From the NCBI RefSeq assembly GCF_031846505.1, contig NZ_JAVRHP010000047.1, positions 1 to 26,442 of the forward strand: 26,442 nt of DNA, in the 5' to 3' direction. The notes beneath the pieces are model-generated. The model saw only the letters and a list, made by a program, of their open reading frames with translations. It did no database searches and was not told the origin of the DNA. The stretch is from Autumnicola edwardsiae (GTDB taxonomy: Bacteria > Bacteroidota > Bacteroidia > Flavobacteriales > Flavobacteriaceae). The translations under genes and the position numbers were made by a program. Below, in pieces: positions 14,230 through 20,924 of the stretch (positions are counted from its first letter, which is position 1; the number at the start of each line of letters is the position of its first letter).

Positions 14230-14382
14230 ACGATAATGAATTAATTTTCAGGAGTTTTTGTTATTCTACAAATTTTTTCAAAAATTAGTTGAGTTTAAGA
14301 TCCAGATTAGCGATACCTCCTTGAATCACCTCAGACCGGGTGGTTTTTTATTTCTGAATATTTAAAAGGAGAATTTAAAAAC
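14230..14382. other. Intergenic stretch between the operon promoter and rlmB
   Basis: Mostly A/T-rich, but 14288-14350 is distinctly richer in G and C. On the plus strand it contains a weak hairpin CACCT/GGGTG followed by GTTTTTT (about 14327-14350), terminator-like although no upstream plus-strand gene exists. On the minus strand the same bases read as a 21-codon frame ending IQGGIANLDLKLN then TAA, resembling a protein C-terminus. No gene is called; it may be a remnant of a rearranged neighbour. Confidence 0.3.
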
Positions 14383-14390
14383 TATCTTTG
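14383..14390 (+). promoter_or_regulatory. -7 promoter element of rlmB, implying a leaderless mRNA
   Basis: TATCTTTG matches TAnnTTTG fully and ends four bases before the rlmB ATG. With the usual start-site distance, transcription would begin at or within a base or two of the ATG. No clear TTG is seen at the -33 position. No Shine-Dalgarno precedes the start. Confidence 0.55.
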
Positions 14391-14394
14391 TCCC

Positions 14395-15135
14395 ATGAAT
14401 AAAATCGATACCACCAAAATTTTCGGAATAAGAGCAGTTATTGAAGCTATCGAAAGCGGAAAAAATCTGGATAAAATTTATCTCCAAAAAGGACTTTCCG
14501 GAAATCTTATTAAGGATCTGGAAAATAAAATTAGACAGGGAAATTATAATATTTCTTACGTCCCCGTGGAAAAGCTTAACAAGCTAAGCAAAGGAAATCA
14601 CCAGGGTGTTGTTGCCAGTATATCACCGGTAGAATTTAAAAGTATGGATGAAGTCGTGCAGTCTGCTTTTAAAATGAGTCCTACTCCCCTTTTCCTACTC
14701 CTTGACCAATTAACAGACGTCCGGAACTTCGGTGCAATTATTCGAACAGCGGAATGCTGCGGCGTAAACGCAATCATTATACCTGAAAAAGGAGGTGCTC
14801 CACTTAATGCTGATGCGGTTAAAACTTCTGCCGGTGCGGTTTTTAATGTCCCTATATGTAAGGTAAATCATATTAAGGATGCTGTCTTTTATCTCCAATC
14901 TTCTGATGTTCAATTAGTGGCCGCAACTGAAAAAACAAATGATACTATTTACGACATCGACCTTAAGAAACCTACTGCCATAGTTATGGGAAATGAAGCA
15001 AAAGGAGTAAGTAGTTCTATTTTAAAAACAGTTAATCATCGTGCCAAATTGCCGATGATGGGGAAAATTGAATCTTTAAATGTTTCTGTTGCCTGTGGAG
15101 CCATTTTGTATGAAGTGGTAAGGCAGAGGTTGTAA
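14395..15135 (+). CDS. rlmB: 23S rRNA (guanosine-2'-O-)-methyltransferase, RlmB-type SpoU/TrmH family
   Basis: A 246-residue SPOUT methyltransferase that uses S-adenosylmethionine, most likely for 2'-O-methylation of a 23S rRNA guanosine (G2251 in E. coli). An N-terminal L30e-like substrate-binding domain (IFGIRAVIEAIESGKNL, 9-25) precedes the knotted catalytic domain. Motif 1 is VRNFGAIIRTAE (109-120, with Asn111 and Arg117), motif 2 is IVMGNEAKGVS (196-206, with Glu201), and motif 3 is LPMMGKIESLNVSVACGAIL (219-238). TrmH-type tRNA methylation is possible, but the N-terminal domain favours RlmB. It is transcribed divergently from the ribosomal operon. Confidence 0.9.
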   Translation: MNKIDTTKIFGIRAVIEAIESGKNLDKIYLQKGLSGNLIKDLENKIRQGNYNISYVPVEKLNKLSKGNHQGVVASISPVEFKSMDEVVQSAFKMSPTPLFLLLDQLTDVRNFGAIIRTAECCGVNAIIIPEKGGAPLNADAVKTSAGAVFNVPICKVNHIKDAVFYLQSSDVQLVAATEKTNDTIYDIDLKKPTAIVMGNEAKGVSSSILKTVNHRAKLPMMGKIESLNVSVACGAILYEVVRQRL

Positions 15136-15161
15136 TTCTTTTTAAAGAAATTCTTTATAGG

Positions 15162-15204
15162 ATGTGGAGATAAAATGAATGTGGAGACGCGCTATAGCGC
15201 GTCT
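15162..15204. repeat. GC-rich palindrome with flanking direct repeats; possible bidirectional terminator
   Basis: AGACGCGC (15185-15192), TATA, GCGCGTCT (15197-15204) form a perfect 20-base palindrome in the convergent gap between rlmB and the rhomboid gene. A 9-base direct repeat ATGTGGAGA occurs at 15162-15170 and 15179-15187, the second copy running into the palindrome. A moderate T-rich tail (GTTCTTTGTT) follows on the plus strand only. It may terminate rlmB, and its GTGGAGACGCG core resembles short dispersed palindromes known from other genomes. Confidence 0.5.
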
Positions 15205-15220
15205 GTTCTTTGTTAAAAAT

Positions 15221-15994
15221 TTAAAAATCTCTATCTCCTTCCTTCTCCTGATTTGAGCACTTATAATGATAAGTGTATTTTAATTCTTCCGGCTCAGGAT
15301 CTTCGATAAAATTCCCATTTTCATCAAAGTGCTTCATAAAATCATCTTCCTCCTCTCTATATTCGGGCTTCTCCCACTCATATTTAGGAGGCTTTGCAAT
15401 ATTTTTTCTGTAAATCAGAGAAAGAAAAAATCCGGAAATAAGACCAGACAAATGTCCTTCCCAGGAAATTTCCGGATCTATAGGGGTAACGTACCATAAC
15501 ATCCCTCCGTATAAGAAAACCACTATTAGTGAAAGTGCAATAAGCCTGTAATGCCTGGAGAAAACCCCTTTAAAAAATAAAAAAGAGGCGAGAACATAGA
15601 TAATCCCACTTGCACCAATATGATTAGCTTCCCTTCCAATAAGCCAGGTTAATAATCCCGACGAAAGCAAGCCCAGAAAAAGAACCTGCCAGCTTATTTT
15701 TCTATAGAAATAAAAAAGAGCCATAGAGAGGACAAAAAGAGGAATGGTATTATTGAACAGGTGTTTTATTCCGGAATGAATAAATGGAGAAAAAATCACT
15801 CCTCTTAAACCTTCGACTTTACCCGGTCTTACACCAAAATTGTTAAAATCGAAGCCAAACCTTATTTCAAACCAAAATACGATCCAGATAGCCAAAACGA
15901 AAATAACAGGATACCCTATTACTCCGGGAGAAAAAGTGAATGGCTGGGACTGTTTCAAAACTTTGGTTTTAAGATCAATATTACAAAAAAGCAA
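15221..15994 (-). CDS. Rhomboid family intramembrane serine protease, start codon uncertain (TTG)
   Basis: An integral membrane protein of about 257 residues with six hydrophobic segments. The catalytic dyad is visible: Ser in NHIGASGIIYVLASF (Ser129) and His in SWEGHLSGLISGFF (His181), plus the HLFNN motif (78-82) that stabilises the oxyanion. The last 55 residues are a charged, acidic cytoplasmic tail. There is no ATG before the first membrane helix: the longest form uses TTG at 15994, preceded by AGGAAGAGG, and a second TTG lies 12 codons later (giving a start at LKQSQPF). An ATGATG pair lies further upstream in frame but is cut off by TAG after six codons. Substrates are unknown. Confidence 0.85.
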   Translation of the reverse strand: MLFCNIDLKTKVLKQSQPFTFSPGVIGYPVIFVLAIWIVFWFEIRFGFDFNNFGVRPGKVEGLRGVIFSPFIHSGIKHLFNNTIPLFVLSMALFYFYRKISWQVLFLGLLSSGLLTWLIGREANHIGASGIIYVLASFLFFKGVFSRHYRLIALSLIVVFLYGGMLWYVTPIDPEISWEGHLSGLISGFFLSLIYRKNIAKPPKYEWEKPEYREEEDDFMKHFDENGNFIEDPEPEELKYTYHYKCSNQEKEGDRDF

Positions 15995-16045
15995 CCAAAC
16001 CTCTTCCTAATGAAAAGTTGTCATCATAATTATTAATTTAGCCGA

Positions 16046-17320
16046 ATGAACAAACCATTAGCAGAACGATTAAGGCCGAAGAAATTAGAGGATTATTTAA
16101 GTCAGCAGCATCTTGTGGGAGAAAAAGGTGCTCTTAAGCAACAACTGAAACAGGGAATTATTCCTTCAATGATATTCTGGGGCCCTCCCGGAGTTGGAAA
16201 AACCACCCTCGCCAATATTATTGCCGAAGAATCGGATCGGCCGTTTTTTACGCTTAGTGCAATTAGTAGCGGAGTGAAAGACGTTAGGGAAGTTATAGAA
16301 AGAGCCAAAAAAAGCGACGGACTTTTTACCACCAAAAGCCCAATACTTTTTATAGATGAGATACACCGCTTCAGTAAATCCCAACAGGATTCTCTATTAG
16401 GAGCGGTAGAGAAAGGCTGGGTGACTTTAATAGGCGCAACCACAGAAAATCCAAGTTTTGAAGTAATTTCGGCACTTCTCTCCAGGTGTCAGGTGTATAT
16501 ATTAAAACCGTTTACCAAAGAGGATCTCGTAGCTTTGCTTCAACGTGCCATGAAAGAGGACAGCGTAATAGCCTCCAAAAAAGTCAAATTAAAAGAAACA
16601 GAGGCGTTATTGCGACTAAGTGGCGGAGATGCACGAAAACTTCTTAATATTTTTGAATTATTGGTGACATCGGCAGAAAATGGAGTGGAAATAACAAATG
16701 ACCTCGTTTTTGAAAAGGTTCAGCAGAATACCGTACTCTATGATAAAACAGGTGAACAACATTACGATATCATCTCAGCTTTTATAAAATCCATAAGGGG
16801 AAGCGATCCAAACGGAGCAGTGTATTGGCTGGCACGTATGATTGAAGGAGGTGAAGACGTTAAATTTATTGCCCGTAGATTGCTTATCCTGGCCAGCGAA
16901 GATATTGGAAATGCGAACCCCACTGCCTTAGTTATCGCTAATAATACCTTTCAGGCAGTTACCACAATTGGATATCCTGAAGCGCGCATTATACTTAGCC
17001 AGTGCACTACTTACCTTGCTACTTCCCCAAAAAGTAATGCGGCCTATATGGCGATCAACAATGCGTTGGGTATGGTGAAAAAGACTGGTGATTTGTCTGT
17101 TCCTTTGTCCATTCGAAACGCTCCCACCAAATTAATGAAAGACCTGGGCTATGGAGATAATTATAAATATGCCCATAATTATGAAGGCAATTTTGTGCAG
17201 GAAGAATTTTTACCGGAAGAAATTAAAAACACCATATTTTATGAGCCTGGCCAAAATCAGCGGGAAAACGCACAACGGGAATTTTTAAAAAAACGTTGGA
17301 AGAACAAATACAACTATTAA
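16046..17320 (+). CDS. rarA: Replication-associated recombination protein A, AAA+ ATPase (MgsA/RarA)
   Basis: A 424-residue clamp-loader-like AAA+ ATPase acting at stalled replication forks. Walker A is GPPGVGKT (46-53), Walker B LFIDEIHRF (101-109), sensor 1 TLIGATTENP (127-136), and the arginine finger lies in SALLSRC (142-148). The C-terminal tetramerisation domain shows DIISAFIKSIRGSDPNGAVY, YWLARMIEGGEDVKFIARRL and SEDIGNANP. A TAATTTAG (16034-16041), one base from the -7 consensus, ends five bases before the ATG. Its TAA stop overlaps the stop of the convergent downstream gene in a shared TTAA. Confidence 0.95.
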   Translation: MNKPLAERLRPKKLEDYLSQQHLVGEKGALKQQLKQGIIPSMIFWGPPGVGKTTLANIIAEESDRPFFTLSAISSGVKDVREVIERAKKSDGLFTTKSPILFIDEIHRFSKSQQDSLLGAVEKGWVTLIGATTENPSFEVISALLSRCQVYILKPFTKEDLVALLQRAMKEDSVIASKKVKLKETEALLRLSGGDARKLLNIFELLVTSAENGVEITNDLVFEKVQQNTVLYDKTGEQHYDIISAFIKSIRGSDPNGAVYWLARMIEGGEDVKFIARRLLILASEDIGNANPTALVIANNTFQAVTTIGYPEARIILSQCTTYLATSPKSNAAYMAINNALGMVKKTGDLSVPLSIRNAPTKLMKDLGYGDNYKYAHNYEGNFVQEEFLPEEIKNTIFYEPGQNQRENAQREFLKKRWKNKYNY

Positions 17321-18159
17321 TTCCGGATCTGGTAAATGGTTTTCACAGTCGTGTTTTTATTACGATTAAAATGCTCCACAACAAGGTTTCCCTCATCATC
17401 AAAATAAGCCAGCCCCTGTTTGGTAATCGAAGCATATATAAAAGAGTCACCTTCTCCAGATTTTACAAGTGAAGCAAATGGCTCTGCCATTCCTTTCTGA
17501 AAAAGTGAATACCCGGAATCACTTGCTTCAAGAAAATAAACTGCATTATTAAGAACATATGAGTTCTCTATACCGTCCTCTTTCTTGGTCGTTACCTCCT
17601 CCATTTCTTCGTCTTCCAGTTCTTCATTCCTAACGGCTTTCATATCCTCTGCTGGTGTTTCTGCCATCACTTCTCCATTGTTTTCGGGAACGGCTGTAAT
17701 ACGATCTTGGGCTGGAGCATCAAGCGACTGTGCTTCATATTCATATTCTAAATCTTCAAATGAGGTAAATGCCTCTCTTAAAGCTTCGTGATGTGCCCTT
17801 TTAAAATCCTTCTCCCGACTTTTTCCTTCTTTGGAACGAAAAATAATTTCTCCATTACAGTTCTCCAAGATCACCATTAGTTTAGTAACAAAAAGATTTG
17901 AGTCTTCTTTAACATCAGCATATAAGCCCAGGCACCCATTTGCCTCTAAATCAGAAGGTCTCTTTTCTGACTTCATTATTACCTTAAAATTGTTCTTCTC
18001 AAAGAGGAATTTTGTTAATGCGTTTAGCTGATACTCATTCACAGAATCTGAAAATGCGAAGGTTTCGGGAACCACTATATATTTGTACTCGTCTAAGTTT
18101 TGAGAATTAACTGTTGTAAAAGTTAAAATTAAAGCAAAGGTCAAAATGGCAGTTTTCAT
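17317..18159 (-). CDS. Conserved exported protein of unknown function, flavobacterial type
   Basis: A 280-residue protein with a clear signal peptide (MKTAILTFALILTFTTVNSQ at 1-20). The frame extends 17 codons further upstream, but the signal peptide fixes this start. The N-terminal half (about 22-140) is a compact alpha/beta domain (YKYIVVPETFAFSDSVNEYQ, then LTKFLFEKNNFKVIM, REKDFKRAHHEALREAF) that resembles exported flavobacterial proteins without assigned function. A low-complexity acidic linker (NEELEDEEMEEVTTKKEDG) separates a C-terminal half that looks like short beta strands. It lies 62 bases after the DUF5723 gene and probably shares its transcript. I do not know its role. Confidence 0.75.
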   Translation of the reverse strand: MKTAILTFALILTFTTVNSQNLDEYKYIVVPETFAFSDSVNEYQLNALTKFLFEKNNFKVIMKSEKRPSDLEANGCLGLYADVKEDSNLFVTKLMVILENCNGEIIFRSKEGKSREKDFKRAHHEALREAFTSFEDLEYEYEAQSLDAPAQDRITAVPENNGEVMAETPAEDMKAVRNEELEDEEMEEVTTKKEDGIENSYVLNNAVYFLEASDSGYSLFQKGMAEPFASLVKSGEGDSFIYASITKQGLAYFDDEGNLVVEHFNRNKNTTVKTIYQIRN

Positions 18160-18221
18160 AAAAATATTATTTAGAGACAGGAGAATAATTATGTTAGCAA
18201 AAGCAGGCAAAGCTCCTCTGT

Positions 18222-19631
18222 CTAGTTGTCATTAAAAATAAATTGTATCCCGAATTGCAGGGAAGTGCTGTTGGTTTTTGCGAAATTAGGAAATCCAAGC
18301 AAATTATTTGCTGCCAGATAAATATTAAAGTTATTAAAAGTCCTGTGAGCCATTAAACCTATGTTTGTAAAAGAATAATCATCAATTGTATAAGCCGCCC
18401 GAAACCCAAATTTTTCAGTTATAAGCTTATCATAGTATGCAGTCATGGATAATGTTATTCCTTTGGGCCGGTTAACACCAGATAGCAGTAATCCGGTGGA
18501 GTTCATGTACCGGGCTTCTTTCACAAGACGGTAATCACAGGGCAGCAAAGCCCTTCCGAAACCAAATTCCATACTTGTATTAAATTTAACCGGCCTCCAG
18601 GTCACATATGGATCTTCTAAGGTCTCATCCTGCAAATTCTCATCCACTTCATCTTCAAAAAGATCCCAGTAAGGGATTGCTTCCGTATTTTCCTGTTCAG
18701 GAAATAAGGGTTCAATACCTTCAGTTTCATAACTACCGTAGTAACGATAATTTTCCACATCTGTACGCTGAAACACAACACCTACATCCTGCACTGCACC
18801 TGTTACTTTAAATTGTTCATTTATTTCGTAAGTAGCACCAAGGTCCAATCCAACACCTATATTTCCTCCTAGCATAGAACGTTTAAGCAAATCTACAGCA
18901 GCCTGGTCCACCGTATTATCTTCATCATTGCTTAAGCTGGCAAAACCCGAAGTGTTTATCACAACATCGATCCCTGAAGCGGTCTGCCGGTAAAATCCAT
19001 TCCCTCCCTCGTTAAGAGTGGTCGTAAATGTCCCCTGGTTATTTGTACTCGCCACATTAAAAATACCGGAGTAAAGTTTAGCTCTTGCACCAACAGTTAG
19101 CCTGTTGTTGAGTTTATAATTGAGGCCCACATGGTAAACTGTCAGTACTTCTGCAGTATAGGAAGCCTGAGAGAAATCGAATGGCTGATTTATGTAGTTT
19201 GTATTTCCTTCGTTTACCAGGATAGCCAGATCTTTGGGAAGGTAGGAGAAAATGTCCATTTCCTGGTAAACTCCGGCCGATAGGTAGCTTTGCTTATTTA
19301 ACCTCCAACCAAAAGATAAAATTTCCAACTGCTCATTTACAGAAACATAATCCCTGGGAGTGAGCCGCCTAATGGCATTTCTCACCCTAAGATTAACGTT
19401 TGGATTAGAATCATCAAAAATATCAAAAGCTGTAACACCCGTAGACCCGGCGGAAACGTGAAATTGCGAAAAAAAAGGTATTCCAAAGTGTCCTCTGAAG
19501 CTGATTTCTGCTCCAGGATTGCTTAATAGCGTCTGAGGAAGCGCATCTACATTGTAGAGCAACGGTTTATTTTGGGAAGATGAAGGTAATAGTATAAAAA
19601 AGAAAAAAAAAAAGAAAATTAATTCCCGCAT
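18222..19631 (-). CDS. DUF5723 family protein, predicted outer-membrane beta-barrel
   Basis: A 469-residue exported protein. After a phenylalanine-rich signal peptide (MRELIFFFFFFFILL, cleavage near SSSQ) comes LYNVDALPQTLLSNPGAEIS, the hallmark opening of DUF5723 proteins. The rest alternates amphipathic strands (for example LNYKLNNRLTVGARAKLYSG and GVGLDLGATYEINEQFKVTG) and ends in a strand with terminal aromatic residues (LQFGIQFIFNDN), as in barrels of this phylum. The gene starts two bases after the lipoprotein stop, so the two are probably co-translated. An 11-A homopolymer on the plus strand (T on the coding strand) lies within the signal-peptide codons. Function is unknown. Confidence 0.85.
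   Translation of the reverse strand: MRELIFFFFFFFILLPSSSQNKPLLYNVDALPQTLLSNPGAEISFRGHFGIPFFSQFHVSAGSTGVTAFDIFDDSNPNVNLRVRNAIRRLTPRDYVSVNEQLEILSFGWRLNKQSYLSAGVYQEMDIFSYLPKDLAILVNEGNTNYINQPFDFSQASYTAEVLTVYHVGLNYKLNNRLTVGARAKLYSGIFNVASTNNQGTFTTTLNEGGNGFYRQTASGIDVVINTSGFASLSNDEDNTVDQAAVDLLKRSMLGGNIGVGLDLGATYEINEQFKVTGAVQDVGVVFQRTDVENYRYYGSYETEGIEPLFPEQENTEAIPYWDLFEDEVDENLQDETLEDPYVTWRPVKFNTSMEFGFGRALLPCDYRLVKEARYMNSTGLLLSGVNRPKGITLSMTAYYDKLITEKFGFRAAYTIDDYSFTNIGLMAHRTFNNFNIYLAANNLLGFPNFAKTNSTSLQFGIQFIFNDN
19603..19613. repeat. Homopolymer of 11 A in the DUF5723 signal-peptide codons
   Basis: Eleven consecutive A (T on the coding strand) encode part of the FFFFFFF run at codons 6-12 of the DUF5723 gene, with another six A at 19596-19601. 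Runs of this length slip during replication, so the tract could switch the frame and thereby expression. It is the longest homopolymer noticed in any coding region here. Confidence 0.6.
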
Positions 19632-19633
19632 AG

Positions 19634-20182
19634 CTAAAACTCAAACTTGAAAAGTCCTTTAGAAGCAAATTCAAGATTTCCTGTAAAATCTTCTTGATTT
19701 GTTTGGACTTCAAGTTCTACAACCATAATAATTGAATTCTTCACTTGCTCAATCCTGTCTGCTCCCATCACTTCAATTCTTTCGGTTGACACCGGATTAT
19801 CAGAACTCCCGGGGGAAATCGGATAATTTACACTAAACTGTTTTCTCCCCGTAGCTGACAAAAAGTGCACTCTGCTAACAAAAGCCTGAGGGAAGGTATT
19901 AATATTTCTGAAATAAAACTCTACAGAATTTAAATCATTTTGAATATAATCGTCATCCAAAAATTCGAGCCTTACGGTATCTATAATTACCGTACGCATT
20001 TCCTGGGTAACCGGATCCACAAAATCAGATTCCCCCACTTCATAAAGCACAAGGTTAGACTGAATATCCGGGCTAAGAACGATATCCTTTGCCTGGCTAA
20101 AATCAACATCTTTTACACAGCCGGTAAGAAAGACGGCACAACAGAGAATAATAATCTTCAGAAAACCTGCATTCTTCTTCAT
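19634..20182 (-). CDS. Putative lipoprotein, unknown function
   Basis: A 182-residue protein with a lipoprotein signal peptide: MKKNAGFLKIIILCCAVFL followed by the lipobox LTGC with Cys22 as the lipid anchor. The mature part is a predicted beta-sandwich with no family I recognise (VRLEFLDDDYIQNDLNSVEF, IEQVKNSIIMVVELEVQTNQ). It precedes the DUF5723 gene by two bases, so the two products may work together at the outer membrane, which is inference from context. Confidence 0.8.
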   Translation of the reverse strand: MKKNAGFLKIIILCCAVFLTGCVKDVDFSQAKDIVLSPDIQSNLVLYEVGESDFVDPVTQEMRTVIIDTVRLEFLDDDYIQNDLNSVEFYFRNINTFPQAFVSRVHFLSATGRKQFSVNYPISPGSSDNPVSTERIEVMGADRIEQVKNSIIMVVELEVQTNQEDFTGNLEFASKGLFKFEF

Positions 20183-20220
20183 AGCTTTTAGTGCTCTCGA
20201 ATAGTATGCAGCGAACTTAA

Positions 20221-20251
20221 CAAAAGTTTAGTATTCACAAAAACTTAACAA
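20221..20251 (-). promoter_or_regulatory. Probable promoter of the lipoprotein-DUF5723 operon
   Basis: Minus-strand TTG at 20251-20249, 20 bases, then AACTTTTG at 20228-20221, one base from TAnnTTTG. It overlaps the 3' end of the yjjG-like gene and would start transcription about 33 bases before the lipoprotein ATG. Confidence 0.4.
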
Positions 20252-20924
20252 CGTCTTTTAACGTTTGAACTTGCCTTATGTCGGAAATTTCTGAGGTCTT
20301 ATAATAATCAAAATAAATGGTTTGCAGGCCCAATTTTTCTGAACCCAAAATATCCGCTTCGTAATTGTCGCCTATCATTACTGAGGTTTCAGCAGCAGCT
20401 TCCGCCTTTTCCAGAGCTTTCTGAAAAATTTTTTTATGTGGTTTTTTTACTCCAGCTTCTTCAGAAGTAGTAATTGTCTGAAAAAAATCAAAAACACCAG
20501 ACGTAATCATTTTCCTACTTTGTACCTCATCAAAACCATTTGTGATAATATGCAACTTGTAATTTCTTTTCAGATATTGCAGGATTTCTAATGTTCCCTC
20601 CACCAGGTGCTTGTTTCTAGGTAAGAATTCAATATAATCTTTTGATAATCCGTAGATAACATCATCCGTAGTCTTATATTTCAACATATCAAAGCTGTCC
20701 TTCAGCCTGCCATAACGCAGTGCTTCCTTCGAAATCTTATCATTTCTATACAATTCCCAATACCTGATGTTTATCTTCAAATAAACCTCCAGAAATTCTT
20801 CCAGTTCCAAAGGTATTTTCCACTTCTTAAAAATTTCTGTAAAAGTAAGACCGGAGTTTTTATCAAAATCCCATAGAGTGTGATCGAGATCAAAGAACAC
20901 ATGGTCTATGTTATTCAATTTCAT
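20235..20924 (-). CDS. yjjG: YjjG family noncanonical pyrimidine nucleotidase (HAD superfamily)
   Basis: A 229-residue cytoplasmic HAD phosphatase. Motif I is FFDLDHTLWDF (10-20) with nucleophile Asp12 and acid/base Asp14; motif II is the Thr of HIITNGF (Thr128); motif III Lys lies in GVKKPHKKIF (about 160); motif IV is MIGDNYEADILG (183-194, Asp186 and Asp191). YjjG relatives dephosphorylate noncanonical nucleoside monophosphates such as 5-fluoro-dUMP, a housecleaning activity. The first 14 bases overlap the end of the upstream gene, implying translational coupling. The symbol is assigned by family; specificity is untested. Confidence 0.85.
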   Translation of the reverse strand: MKLNNIDHVFFDLDHTLWDFDKNSGLTFTEIFKKWKIPLELEEFLEVYLKINIRYWELYRNDKISKEALRYGRLKDSFDMLKYKTTDDVIYGLSKDYIEFLPRNKHLVEGTLEILQYLKRNYKLHIITNGFDEVQSRKMITSGVFDFFQTITTSEEAGVKKPHKKIFQKALEKAEAAAETSVMIGDNYEADILGSEKLGLQTIYFDYYKTSEISDIRQVQTLKDVVKFL

